In this document: positions 47,950-60,875 of the stretch, piece after piece | Layout of the letters: every line of letters begins with the position of its first letter | Numbering within the stretch: position 1 is the first letter of the stretch | DNA from: Dolomedes plantarius | Taxonomy: Eukaryota > Arthropoda > Arachnida > Araneae > Dolomedidae | Assembly (NCBI GenBank): GCA_907164885.2 | Contig: OU015490.1 | Span: forward strand, 210,778,443 to 210,842,442 | Direction of reading: 5' to 3' | DNA: 64,000 nt | Made by a program: the position numbers and the translations under genes | The notes under the pieces: model-generated | The model's input: only the letters and a program-made list of their open reading frames with translations | The model's database searches: none | What the model was told of the DNA's origin: nothing

Positions 47950-48400
47950 GCTATACATAGTCACCTTGTAGGCTCAGAAAGTGCCCCGTTGCTTCACTAT
48001 ATTTTGGATAACCTGAGTGAAGAACGACCGTGGTTGTCTGTGTAAATAGCCATGAATGTCGTCTTGAACCTCTGAATCTTTAGCGAGCTGGTAGCTCTTG
48101 AGATCATTTTTCAGTGGGCAGAATATGTGGTAGTAGGGCTACAGGGGAGGGAGGTTCGAAGAGATCCCAGTGGAAGCAACGCACAAAATCCGCAGCAATC
48201 GATTCCATGGTGATTCCCGAGTATTCTTGAGCATGTCCCGTTCTCACATGTCCTTTTTCGAAATTCACTAAACCATCTGTTCACCGTACACTGAGACAGA
48301 CAGTCCTGCTCATACATATATTTCATTCGACTGTAAATTTCGGCTCTACCAACACCCTCTGCAGTTAAAAATTGAATATCTACTCACTGGACCTGTTTGG
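47950..48400 (-). pseudogene. Mariner-like transposase, N- and C-termini fused by deletion
   Basis: On the minus strand, FLTAEGVGRAEIYSRMKYMY and CLSQCTVNRWFSEFRK form the mariner DNA-binding region. The text then jumps to DSEVQDDIHGYLHRQPRSFF and IQNIVKQRGTF, the extreme C-terminus of mariner. The catalytic DDD core is absent. Confidence 0.7.
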
Positions 48401-51264
48401 ACGGATCCATGCCCCAAACTTACGTTGTAACATTGCTGAAGCACATGCAAACAGTGCACTGTCCGTTAACATCATGTTTCATGATAAAAAAACATGCTGC
48501 CAACTTGACATAGTGAATAGCGTCTTCTACTAGGTTTGAGCTTGGGTTTCATTCGGGAGTAAGGCTTGGTTGTGATCTGGGGTAAAGTCATTCTTCCGCC
48601 TGACACAGGGACCCCATCCTGAAAGGGAACCTGAAAAAAAAAACACTCTCATTGGCCGGTAAATCCTGTTTTCATAAAATTCGTAATTTATATCCTAATG
48701 AATCCCTAATGAATCTGTTGCCTTCACACGAATCAGTCTGTATCCCATTAGCAGCATTTATATTCATATCATATGGAGGAAACAAACATGCGAAAATTAT
48801 TGCCTCTCCCATAAGCGTACTTACTTTAACTCATTGTTTAGACTTTCGTATCCACCCGTTTCAATTGTTATAAGAAGAAGAATTAATGACTTCCCAGAAT
48901 TTCGAGCTTATTTAATTGTAGGCCTTATCTGAGTGGTCTAACTCCACTTTAAGAAAAATGGAGTTAGCCTCACTTTCATGGTCATACATGTCATTTCTAT
49001 CTTATTTTTAAACTGGTAATCCTCCAGCTTATCTCTGCTGCCAACAGAGGACATTACAAACCAGATTTCAGCAGTCATTTCTCAGTACTCATTAGACTTT
49101 AAGGTTCTGTAGCTCAAAATGAACAAGAATGGAGTTGGACCATTATTCTAATAAGGCCTTCAATTAAGTTATATCTAGGATACATAGACTTACCTCTTTT
49201 CAGCTCCTGAAGCTAACCTAATTCATTGAATAGCATCAAAGATTTCAATACATTCGAAAATATACATGCTTTGAGAGCAGTTATTATTAGACATGACCCT
49301 TCTTAGGATTCACTTGTGTTTCTGCCAGCGTTACCAGTAGATAAGTCCCTGTGACGTTCGCTTGATTTTTTACTTCCTTTTATTCTATTGTTTTCTATAG
49401 AATATAGCATAGATGATGTTTCAGAAATTGGAGATAAATTTCTTCTGTTCTTCATAGCAAAACAAGAAAAAAATAAGATGTCTTGAACGAAAATAGACTG
49501 AAATTTTAATTATATCATATAGAGGATTCCAGTCGTTCGTGAAACAATTTATTTTTTCATTTAATTTCTGAAACTAAGTTCACAGTAGACTACATGAATA
49601 ATTTCTTTCAGAGAGAAATGTAACATAATTATAAAAGAGAACTTGAAACATATGAGAAAAAAAAAATTCGCAGTTTATTTGGGTCTACTTTTTTAAATTA
49701 TTGCCTCTCCCATAAGCACACATGCTTTAAACCATTGTTTCGTTCTGCTTAACCACACATTTGAATGGTTGTAAAAAGATAAACATTATTGTTTTTCCAG
49801 AAGTTTACACTCATTTAATTAAATCATGTCTAGGGAAATCAAACCCACCTTGTTTGGCTTGCTAAAATTAAACTAAATCATTAAATTGCATAGAAATTTT
49901 CTAAATAGTTTCAGAAATGCTTAACACAATTTAAATTTAAAATAATATATATGCTTTCGTAGTAGTTATTAAACATTGTATTTAGGAATGTATCTAGACA
50001 CTTGTGTTGTTATTAGCGTTACTAGTAGGTAATTGCTTGTGATGTACACTTATTTATTACGTGATTCTAGTAGATGGTTTGCTGTAGACTCGCAAAGATG
50101 ATGTTTGAAAAATTTAGGAGGCGTTTTCTCTATTCTCATTAATAAAAATATTATGAAAAAGGCTGTTTATTGTACCATGTCTTAAGGAAAGCAGACAGAA
50201 CTTTAAATCGTATCAATGAGAGGGTTTTAGTAGTTCACACTCTGAATTTAAAGTAATCACTTACAGCGTATAGGACATGTACTTTCCTGTTATTTTATAA
50301 AATTTTAAGATCACCATTCATTGTACCATTATTATGAAAATAAGGAATTCTTGTATAAGATCAGCTAGAAATGTAACATTATTACAAAAGAAAAATAACT
50401 GGTATATGGGATAAAAAAGCAGTTTGTGCTTCATTTAATACTGTTTTTTTTGCATTTTTTCCAGAAAGAATTCCTGTTCAGATATTTTACTAATGTGTTT
50501 TCTGTTCACCACAACTCACCCGATTAAATGGTTGTTTATGAGATATAATGTGCTTTAGGTTACTTACCAAGGGAGTATCACTGACAACATTATTGGAATA
50601 GAGGAATATTTATTGAGCAAAAAAAAAATCTAAGTGAATGCATTCGAAGAAAATTCCTATGAGATCGAAAAAGAAAGAATCAGTGTACACTTATTTTCCA
50701 ACTGCTCTGTTTAATTGAAAACAATGACATATTAATTTAATTTCCTCGAAAAAGGCATTTAATGGGAATGCGATAGCGATATATAACAGTATGTTTCTTA
50801 TTAAATATGTACTTTTAGTCCCCAATAATTACTTCCATTTGAAAGAAAAAGATAAATTTTATTCTGAAAATTTTACCAACATGTTTTACTTATTCCTATT
50901 TATCAAACAATCAGAAATAGAAAGAAGAATGAACCGGTATACATAGGATATAAACCTATATTAATTACATTTTTAAGGATATTAAAGCTGTGATCTTTTA
51001 TTAAATTTAATTTTAATTTTATTTTAATTTCTTCATTTTTGATAATTATTCCACAATAGGATATGAATATTTCTAATATTTTACGGAATTTTTAAAAACT
51101 GACTAAATTTGAACAATGAAATAAATTTCTCCTGTATTATTAATCTACAAGTAAATATATTTTCGTTGTTTACACTTGGTATTCTGAAAACTCATAAACA
51201 AATTTTAAATTCTTCAAATCTATCAAAGGCATGCAATAACAACTATAATTTTCTTTTTCTATTA
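48401..51264 (+). repeat. Non-coding background; right arm F', E' with local direct duplications
   Basis: 48796-49450 recurs directly at 49696-50140 (ATTATTGCCTCTCCCATAAG; AGCGTTAC-AGTAG). The whole stretch is the mirrored counterpart of 39000-41200. Short frames such as 48652-48873 have no motif. Confidence 0.7.
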
Positions 51265-51266
51265 TA

Positions 51267-52674
51267 CACTGATGGCCTTTAGAACTGCAACACCATGAAG
51301 GAGGAATGATACAAACGTCAAATTCGTGCGAAAGGAAGAAGATGCTGGGATATGCAAATGATTAGCATTAAGCGCAATCAAACGACGCAGGAGTGAGAAA
51401 CGGCATCTCAAAATATGTATAAAAGGAAAGTTACGCAGCGGGTTTTCATTCCGAAATCGCATTTGAATGTTCGTTTTTTTGGAGAAGATCGTGTTATGCC
51501 TTGTATAAGAAGGAGAAACAGCTACCAGCATGTGTCGGAATTCGATAGACACAGGATAGTGGCATATCGAGAGTGCTGTTTATCGTTCCGTGATATTACT
51601 ACTCTCATTGTTCGGAATTCAACGATTATCTTGCAAATATAGAAGCGAGGGAATCAGGAGGGTCATACTAAACGTCATGCAGGATTTCAAAGGACCTCCT
51701 GCCACTAAAGCCCAAGGAGACAGACGGGTTGACAGGTCCGCCTTGCAGGATCATACATCCACATCACGGAATTTTCGTCAGGAGGTGGACTTGTTTGCAG
51801 TACAAGTATCCGCACAGAGAATGCGATGACTTCTGGAGCAGCACGGACTGTCTGGTAGGCGACCATTATTGTGACTTCCTTAAACACTGCAGCATAGAGA
51901 CGCGCGGCGACAGTGGTGCGCCAAACGACAAAACTGGATACAGGAGTGGCCCCACGTCGTCTTTTCAGACGAGTCCAGATTCTGTGTGCAGCATCAGGGT
52001 GGGCGTATATGTGTCTGGAGGCAAGGAGAACGATATCGAATGAAAGCACGTGGCCTGCTTTCATTCGATATCGTCATACGGCCCTTCGTCTGGTGTGATG
52101 GTATTGACAGCCATTGGGTATACGACACAAACACATCTTTTTCGCGTCAGTGCTAATCCGAACAGCCAGCGTTATATTTCTCAGATCTTAGGTCTGGTGA
52201 CTGTGCCCTATTTGAAAGACCCGAGACGTCATCTTTCAACAACATAACGTAAGACCGCATGTTTCTCGTCATATCCTGACCTACGACGACACAGAGCGTA
52301 TTCGACTTTTACCCTTGTCAGCTCGTACTCCAGACCTCTCACCCATTGAAAACACCAGGTCATGGGTTGTTGAGATACTGGGCCACCACCGCTCTCCAGC
52401 CACTGCGATTGATGAAGTGTGGCATTGATTTGAAGCAGTATGGAATGACTTGCCCGTATGTGTCATCCAAGCCCAGTTCGACTCGATGCCTATCCGGGTT
52501 AGAGTCATTTTAGCTTCCAGAGGTGGCGGCTGTGTGTACTAATTTTTGGATCCTGTATACCTCTAAGTTGCCTACAAATCATGTTTTGTTCCTACTATGC
52601 TGTATACGTACAATAAGTAAAGTTTTGTTATTTGCTTTCATTACCGGTGTTGTAATTTTTATAGCCAGCAGTGT
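51267..52674 (+). mobile_element. Tc1-like transposon D
   Basis: TIRs CACTGATGGCCTTTAGAACT and the complement of ATTTTTATAGCCAGCAGTG are flanked by TA. It is 1408 bp, full length for Tc1 and related to copy B. Confidence 0.9.
51496..52542 (+). pseudogene. Tc1-like transposase D, decayed, second Asp replaced by His
   Basis: It starts MPCIRRRNSYQHVSEFDRHR and LSFRDITTLI. The first catalytic Asp is in VFSDESRFCVQHQGG. The second site reads IFQQHNVRPHVSR, with His where Asp is expected. The Glu is kept in LSPIEN, 34 residues on. It ends FDSMPIRVRVILASRGGG at 52542. Several frame breaks occur, and an 18-bp perfect inverted repeat at 52031-52073 has replaced part of the middle. Confidence 0.85.
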
Positions 52675-52676
52675 AT

Positions 52677-53344
52677 AATTCAATAATTTATTTTTATGCA
52701 ATTATAAATTTCTTTAATATAATGTAGTATAAGAGCTTCTTTTGAAATTAAACAGATGGACACTATTTAAAATTGTTATCTACACACCTCAGCTATCCGT
52801 TTCTGTCGAACAATCACAATTAAAACAAAAATTGACTGGCAAACATATTATTTACACACTGGCATGGTAAAATATGTACGATTTTATTTATTTCAATACT
52901 AATTTTAAATCCTTCATGTGAATAACTTTCCTCAATATTGATATCTCATATAAATATTTCAGAACCTTTTACATCATTTAAAAAATTAACAGAACTTAAA
53001 CAATGAACTTCCATTTTATTGCATTTTATTATTCATCCAGAAACTATTCATTTATTCACACTCGGGTGTTCTCAAAATTCTTAAAAACGAACTTTAAATT
53101 CTTGAAGTGTATCAGGAGAATTCAATAACAAATATGTTCTTTTCTTATTTTAATTTTTTCTGTCTAATATTATTTATGCATATTATAATGTATTATGTAT
53201 TTTCATGTGATTTGAGTTAAAAGGAATGGATTGAAATTCGTCAAATTTACTGTACAATTTCTTTTTCAATAATTTGATTCTTTGAAATCCATTTCGTTAT
53301 TCATCTATTCAGCATTTAATTGTAATGCATTTAATTAATTCGAT
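52677..53344. repeat. Non-coding background with a direct copy of the flank at 51060
   Basis: About 52935-53190 resembles 51060-51264 (TTTAAATTCTT, AATAACAA-TAT). No gene. Confidence 0.55.
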
Positions 53345-53660
53345 AGGCCTTGAGGTAGCCTAGCGGTAGCGCGGCCTCTTACACAGAAGGTGGTAGCTTG
53401 AAATCCCGACAAGAGACATTAAATACCTTCTTGTGTAGGGCGGATATGCGAGTGTTAATTTCGTAGACAAGGAAGTCTTTCTATGACGTCACGGATGTCG
53501 ACCCTACGGGTGATCTGTCAAAATTGAGGTGGTGCCTAGATAAGTTGGACTCCGACCCTTGTGTTCTGTTTTAAACTGGAGCAGTACGCCTCAGTCCGGA
53601 AAGCCTATATGGACCTGTAAAGGCATACTTCTTTCCAGGGTGCATAACAACAACAATAAA
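53345..53660 (+). mobile_element. tRNA-derived SINE 2 (right-arm copy)
   Basis: Box A TAGCCTAGCGGTAGCG and box B-like GGTAGCTTGAAATCCC lie in a tRNA-like head. The body and the tail AACAACAACAATAA match the left-arm copy at 36062-36212. Confidence 0.75.
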
Positions 53661-53854
53661 TTCGTTTTAAAATTTATCTTTTAAAACTATTCCTTATTGT
53701 GAAATCATACTATATCCCACTTATTATATAACATTCTACAATTATTGTTTATAAAAATAAATTGATAAAAAAATCAACTTTTCATGTTACATATTCTGTA
53801 TGAAACATGCATGCTACGAAAATGTCATCATGCAATTATTTTCATTTCACATCC

Positions 53855-54180
53855 CTAGGTGGCCTAATGGTAGTGCGTTCGGATTGAAACTTGGTGGGGT
53901 GGGGCTGGATTTCAACACCGACGACGCCACTAAAAATCGTCGTGTCTAGTCCGGATATGGGCACGGTGAATCCGTCGACCGATAAGTACTTCTATGAGGT
54001 TACAGAGGGTGGGGAAACGTACGATCCTTTCAGATGTAGTCCCTGCGGGTGGTATTGGAGTTAGAAACATGGAGTGGTTTTGGTTCACCTATACAGTGCC
54101 GCCATGAACAGAAACCAAGGATTTTCGAGGATCATTTCCTAATGTCTTCATTGACTACTCCCCCCTCATTGACAACCATC
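53855..54180 (+). mobile_element. tRNA-derived SINE 3
   Basis: The head has TGGCCTAATGGTAGTGCG (box A) and CTGGATTTCAACACC (box B-like). The body shares GTCCGGATATG, TCTATGA-GT and CCTGCGGGTG words with SINE 2 but differs at the end. It has no counterpart in the left arm. Confidence 0.65.
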
Positions 54181-54219
54181 CATATTTAAAATGTAGCCTT
54201 ACTTTCAGTTCAAGAAGTG

Positions 54220-56520
54220 ATTGCAAAGGTAAAATTATTCCTAATACTGAAAAGAGAATAATATTACATTGTATCACCAATATAGGTGGATATTCCATTT
54301 TATGGATTCGATATATTCTTTACGCTATTTTGTCGACCGTCCCCAGGTTGTCATTCCCGCCAATTTAAATATGTTCTGTTTGTTGACTGTATTTAGAGTT
54401 AGCTATCGCAGCTTTCAAAAGAGTATATTTCACACTCTTGATTGTTAATTAACTCCAAGGGTACATAATGCCAACAAACATGTGGTAATCTATATTTATT
54501 ACTTCGAAAAGGTGTTTTTATGTTTTAACTCTTTTCCTCCACTCGATAAGTGAAGTACCATTTTAAAGATTAAAATCTCCGCTGCGTGGGACTTGTCAAT
54601 TTAGAATTACACATCTTATTGTTTGTTTAAAAATGGAAGTATAAATATTTTACACAAATGTTCTTCCCCTAGATGGCGCACACTAGCTCTTTTTATTTTA
54701 GCATTATCAATAGCACTGAATTTTTAAATTTAAATTTTTTTCGCTTTTATTATTATTCTTCCGTGATTTCAATAATCAGTTTCTTTATTGGCAACATCCG
54801 CGCAGGTGCACATTTTTATATTTGCATGGAAAAACCATATATTATTTCTAGAAGGTTATTTTTCATGACGATCCCTTTCTCTCCCTCCATACTTAACCAA
54901 AATCTATAAATGATGTACCATTTTAAAGAATAAGTTATCCGCTTCTGACGAATTGTTAATTCAGGATGAGACATTGTATTGTTTGTTTAAAAATCGAAGT
55001 GAAATAATTGACTTTGGGCCCTAAAATTTTTTCCTGGATGCGCCGAAACGGCACTGTCAAATAGTGTGCACGAAGAGTTTTTGTAATTTTAATATTATAT
55101 TTTCCCGGATTTTGTGTCATATTTAACTTTTAATATTGTCTACAAAGGTGTTTTGACGTGTACATATCTCCTGTTCTCCTGTTTTGTCTTATGCTTCACT
55201 TCCAATACTGTGGTCAAAGGCCTTTTGTAATTGGTTTTGTTTTATTCTTGTCCACCATTGTTATATGACAAATAAACTTTTGCTACAAATGAACTGGTTC
55301 TTCTTTCATCTTACTACAATCCATCAACATCGCTATAAAATTTATCGTATTTTAATCGCATGTGAAAGGGTAGTTTGAAAACTGGATAATATTTTTTTAA
55401 GTAAGTTATTTCCCAATTTGTAGATTTTGTATTTTAGATGACAATTTTTACTAAAAACTTTAAAATAATCATTTCATTCTAGTTTCGCAAAGACTAAAAT
55501 TACATTTGTCATTTATAAACGTTATAAATTGCACATTTATAAGCGAAAATATCTGATGAAAAACATACCTATGTTCATGATTTTAAGAAAAGTATGTTTT
55601 CCGAAATGTAAGTTAAAAGAAATAACTTAAAACTGAAGTAATTTATGAATGTTTAGCTAAACGTTTTACAAGTTATACATCATTCTTGAATTATATGAGA
55701 TTTATTATCGACGTGTCAAAGTCCATGACTGTATCGCGATATCCTTTGACACATGACGATAAATATTTTTATGATATCATAAGTATAGGTTCAATTCCGA
55801 ACATAAATGATGATTTTAAATGTAAGCTTTGTATTTGATATTTATATTTAGATGTACTACTTTAATTCACGATAAACACCAATGACGGATTTTTCGGTAT
55901 TTCTCTACCAGTTTAATGACTGGATGTATTTTGGAAATGTATATTAACATTTTGCCATTAAATTCAGGAACGCTTTAAACTGTATAACTGTCGAACTATC
56001 CGTATGATAATTCAACAAATTGTACAATATGGTAAATTTTCGGAAAGTTTATAATTCGCTAAATATAATAAAGTACGTAAAATCAGAATGCGAAAAAATG
56101 TTCACTACTAGCGAACAATTCAGTATAACATGTATATTTGAGATTTGAATAGCAATAAAAAATTATGCTGTCCTAGTGAAGTAAAGCAAATACATAGAAA
56201 AAAAATTAATCCGTGGGAATCGTTAAATCTAGTAATCCATTCTATTCTCACATTGCTTTGTGATATGTTTGTTTATACTATTTGTAGAGTTGGTATGGGA
56301 ACAACAATTCTCACTTCTGAAATAAAGCTGATTTCAAATCTGGAATAATTCTCGGTCAAGACTCGTATGAAGCTGTTTTTTTTAGCTTCCACACAATGTA
56401 CAATCATACAATCGTACTTTCAAACTTAGCAGAGTGCATTCTTACATTTAAAAGGGTAGTAAAATATTAACAAAACAACATACAGAAAAAACTTTACATT
56501 TTAGAAATGTACATATTATA
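54220..56520. repeat. Non-coding background; right arm D', C'; about 360-bp direct repeat
   Basis: GTACCATTTTAAAGA at 54556 recurs at 54914, with following AATT-TACAC/AGAC-TTGTATTGTTTGTTTAAAAAT words. 54220-54400 and 55520-55870 are mirrored in the left half. Short frames (54673, 55184, 56145) have no motif. Confidence 0.6.
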
Positions 56521-56534
56521 AAGTGTTTTTCTTC

Positions 56535-56960
56535 CAGACGCGTTTGAAAATACCATCACACAGGTAGTGCCCGATATTTTCGATGCACTGCCGAAGTCGT
56601 TTTCTAAAGTTTTTCATCACTCGGTTGGTAATCTCTGGGTAAATGGAGACTACTTTCGAATAGAAGACTTATGAATCGTTGCACATGTTCAGGTGCTTCA
56701 ATATTCCGAGGACGACCAGTTGGTTTACATGATAATGCAGACCCATTTCCTCTCAAGTTTGAAACCTAACCCAGGATTGTTTTCCGATCAAGAACGGCAT
56801 CAGTTGCATAGAACCTGACGCAATGCCTCGCGGGTACAGAATCGTTGTTCTTTAAAAATACCTCGATAGCAAAACCGCGATGTTAACCGGACCACCGCAT
56901 GGTGTCTACTGACAACTCGAAAATCCACCCGATCTGTTGATACCTCCTGAATCGCCATAC
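56535..56960 (-). pseudogene. Deletion derivative of a mariner-related transposase, copy 1
   Basis: This parallels 59040-59460 over its full length (GTGTCTACT, CACTGCCGAAG-CGTTTTCT, TTCCGAGGA-GACCA). On the minus strand it would encode the N-terminal DNA-binding region joined to the last residues of the transposase. It is more decayed than copy 2. Confidence 0.65.
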
Positions 56961-58300
56961 TGAATTAATGGAAATGAAATTTATAATATATGTTTAAGTA
57001 TTTTTTAAATATATGGAAATTTCCGTACCTTTTGTAATTAATTTTTTAATTTTAGTCCGCATTCAAGACATATTGCTTAATCAAAATTTTGATTTACGGC
57101 TTCTCTTTAGGCACATTTTTTTTCCTCGATATCATTTTGAATCATAATAAATTTAAGTATGTCGAAACACAACTTTTGTGTAATATAAATGAGAAAACAT
57201 AGTATTTAAAATTAATTATTTCTTATAAACATTATATTAGATGTTTTATTTTTAATTAATTATTAAGCCTTATGAATTCAGTTTCTATTACAAATAAAAT
57301 CTAATTTAGCGATATAAACATTGCAATCACTATGAAACTATAAAAATGTAAGTAAAATGCACTGAATAATTTTTCACATTTAAAAGATTATAATTAAGAA
57401 GCTTATAAGAAGTTTCTCTGGTATACATAGTCCACAAGTGATATTTAAAATCGCACGGAAAATACGAAGGATCCCAGATTTAACGACTTCACACAAGGAA
57501 TGTGGAAATTAAAATGCAAGGTATTGATTGTGTAATTCAGTATTTCTACTTGTTAACTTCCTTAGCTTGTTCGTTTACTAGGCTAAACAGATTCTCATTG
57601 GATTCAGGAATGTTACAGAATGTTTCAGTATTCCAAAGTGTGCAAAACTTCCGGAGAATTTAACTCATAAAACTAATATTTATGAAAATCAAAATTAATT
57701 GCATATAATGCATCCTGTTAATTTAAGGAACTTTTATCTTTCTATTCTAAAAAAAAGTAACTCCCGCTGCCGCCGCTGTCAAAAGCTTGTCACGCTATCT
57801 CATCCGAAACCGCCGGGGGTATGGAGTTGAGAGCGATGCCAATGGATGCAGAAAAAGGGGGGGGGGCGACCAAAGTAAGACATGGCTCATCTTCGTCAGA
57901 CTTTAAATTTTTTTCTATTTTATGTTTTGTGGGAAAATATTGACTTTTTCATTTTCAGATTACGATAACTCGCCAAAAAAATGATCAATGAATTTTGATC
58001 TTTTTACAATCTAAGACTACACACGTTTCTTTCAAACTAGACCTCATTTGTTTAAAAATATTTTAAAACAGACTAATATTTTCATCAAAAAATGAAACAC
58101 AGTTTTTCAAGAAATATCGTCCAATATGTGGATGTAATATCTATGTTCCTCGAGTTTTTATCTTACAAGGAAAATATTTACATCATCTGGAAGCTGACAG
58201 CTTTCTAATTTTTATAAATCTCAATTCAAGTCTCTATCTTAAAATTTCGATTTTTAATTGAATTTTAAAGCTGATAATTCAACAGTGATGTAAAGCCCTT
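56961..58300. repeat. Non-coding background; right arm B'; GC-rich patch
   Basis: 57080-57690 is the reverse complement of left-arm sequences at 31130-31960, 16963-17500 and 27740-28110. A GC-rich patch at 57760-57880 includes a G10 run and is unassigned. No gene. Confidence 0.65.
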
Positions 58301-58542
58301 CGCATAAGTGTGACAACAGTAAATGGAAGGAAGCTGTTACATTGCCCGATAATCACCCTATGTATCTCGCTATTAGCCCTAACAGAGGAAAGATCTAAAA
58401 ATAATTTAAAAGAAACTAAAATCAAACTCAGTTTATATTTATTCAGTATTTCTTGCTTTCAGTTTATATTATATTCTTTTATCCGTTTTTACTACAGCAT
58501 TGATTTTTTAATTTTGCTACTATAAGACGTGTATTGAAAAAA

Positions 58543-58680
58543 ATGCCTAAAAGAAAGCGCGGTATAACTGGTGATAAAGAAAGAAGACGAAGTGCTCAGG
58601 CACAAAGGAAACGAAGGGAAAGGCAAGAGGATGTTTCAACAAGACATGGACTGGAAACTAAAGGACTTCAGTTAAATTAA
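58543..58680 (+). CDS. Short basic peptide, unknown
   Basis: The 45-codon frame begins MPKRKRGITGDKERRRSAQA and stays rich in Arg, Lys and Gln before ending at TAA. The start recalls the basic N-termini of Helitron or other transposon proteins, but no further homologous text follows (only LQENGLPPNKRGKTRSNLQ at 58920-58990 in another frame). It may be a remnant rather than a gene. Confidence 0.3.
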   Translation: MPKRKRGITGDKERRRSAQAQRKRRERQEDVSTRHGLETKGLQLN

Positions 58681-59039
58681 CACTTTGAAACAGTCGGACT
58701 TGAAGAAGCGAGCGTAGCGAGGAAAAAATAATTTAATTCTACTGTGTTGCCTTTAACTTATAAATCTATAAATTTAAGCCGAAAGTTTCAAATTCTACGA
58801 AAATAATAAATGTATATCCTATTTAATGCATTATATGGATATGCTGTCAATGTCATTTGAATTTTATCTGTATGCAAAAGAAAAATTGGTAATTAAGCAG
58901 TTGAATGAAAGGTCTCAATACAGGCTGCAGGAGAATGGACTCCCCCCAAATAAAAGGGGAAAAACACGAAGCAATTTACAAAGAAAGGCTTGATTTTTTT
59001 CGAAAAGTACTAACATTCTAGTTCTTTTTCCACTAGGTT

Positions 59040-59460
59040 TTGATAGTAAAATCACATAGGTGGCGCCCGTTATTTCCGATGCACTGCCGAAGCCGTTTTC
59101 TTAAGTTTTCCATCACTCTGTTGTTCATCTCTGGGAAAAGGGACATCCTCATGAATAGCTGACTCGCGGACTCGTTGCACATTTTCAGGTGTTCTAATGT
59201 TCCGAGGAAGACCACTTGGTATTCTTGGTAATGGAGACCCACTTACTCTCACATTTGAAACCAATCGCAGCACTGTTTTTCCATCAAAAACGGCAATAGT
59301 TGCATAGAGCCCAAAACGCTTCCTAAATGCCATCTGGTTTCAGTTATTGAATCGTTGTTTTTAAAGGCCTCGATTATGACATCGTGATGTTCACCGGATT
59401 GAATCATGGTGTCTACTACATTAAAGCGTTGACTTTCAGTGCGTAAAGCACGAAACAAAA
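59040..59460 (-). pseudogene. Deletion derivative of a mariner-related transposase, copy 2
   Basis: On the minus strand QRFNVVDTMIQSGEHHD and LPRIPSGLPRNIRTPENVQR are the helix-turn-helix part of the HTH/DUF4817 group. The sequence then jumps directly to MENLRKRLRQCIGNNGRHLC, the extreme C-terminus, and stops at 59040. The whole DDE/D core is missing. The same junction is present in copy 1. Confidence 0.75.
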
Positions 59461-59625
59461 CAACTTTATCCTAATTATTAAACACATTCCATGCTCTAGT
59501 AGTAAATCCACCTTAACTGTCGTGACCTCCGCACCGTGCTTCCCCACTTCTCCCGTGTCAGTGACCTTCAGAAATGTGGGAGTCAATTCTGTTGCTTCCT
59601 GCCTTTCTCAGCAATATGAACTGAC

Positions 59626-59698
59626 TAGCTGAAAACCCGCACTTCACTACGGAGTACATTCAAATTAAATACAACGGTCAATGTATGCAATTAATGCC

Positions 59699-59748
<50 letters not shown>

Positions 59749-59749
59749 G

Positions 59750-59827
<78 letters not shown>

Positions 59828-60505
59828 AATACGACGATCAAAGTATACAATTGATGTAAAATATATATATATATATTTTTAAAAAATCGTAAGGGATATT
59901 TTTATAGACAAAATAATGTAGAAGAAAATATTCGAATTAAATCTATTAGGACATACTAAGGAATATATTGCACTTAATATAGTACAGTTTGAGGAACATA
60001 ATATCTTTTATCGTATTTTAATATTTTATTTGGATAATTTCCAATCGTCTGCCGCATTAGCAAGAAAAAAAAATATTTTTTTGTCCACTTAGTTGTTATG
60101 CACGGGACGATAAATTTATTTAAAGTACCAGAAAAAGAAATCACGTGATCAGCATTTAATAAATTAAATTCTAAAAATTAATCTTTAAAAATTCACCAAA
60201 AATTAGAAAATGGAGGTAAAGATTCAAAAAAGATCTCATTTTAAAGGAAATTTTATGATCGTTCTCGTGCTATAAATTTTATAACCTTCAAATCATTATT
60301 GTAAATGCAAACTTAAAATAAGTTACTAAAACAGCTTAAACATTTAATTTTAAAAAATCTAAAATTATTTTTTCAAAAATCATTTTTAGTGCACCCCTAC
60401 ACTATACGAAGAATCGCCATGCAAAATTTCAGCCCTTTAGGTCCAATGGTTTTATCTGTGCGTTGTATGTCAGTCTGTTACGGAACTGTTTTATATATAT
60501 AGATG
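59626..60505 (-). mobile_element. Helitron-like non-autonomous element
   Basis: On the minus strand the 5' end is TCTATATATATAAAACAG after an A (60505), and the 3' end has a GC-rich stem-like stretch followed by TTTTCAGCTAG and T. Between lie (TA)n tracts (about 59714-59823) and the sequence shared with 45183-45690. No TIR or target duplication, as expected. Confidence 0.7.
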
Positions 60506-60873
60506 AATAAATTTTCCTTCCTGCCTTTCTAAAGTAACATCATATTAATATAAAATAAAGTAGCAGAAATGGACTTTCTGTATTAGCTATAAATTGATAA
60601 AATATTATTTACGCCTGTTTTAAACAATTCACTTTTCTGTATGTAGTTCATCAAATCCCACCATGAACAGTTTTTTACCGTTATACAGGTTCAAGGGCAG
60701 TATTCCTGAAATATTCAAAGACAAAAAACTATGAATTAAACATTTGTAATGCAAAGAAAAACTGTTATTTAAAATAAACTTTTAATCATTTTGTATATCA
60801 AAAGAAAGATTATAGAATATTGAAAATGTTTTTACATTTTGCTTTTATAATGTAATGTATTTGTAGCTTAATG
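60506..60873. other. AT-rich stretch, nothing recognised
   Basis: No gene or repeat was identified between the Helitron-like element and Tc1 E. Confidence 0.4.
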
Positions 60874-60875
60874 TA

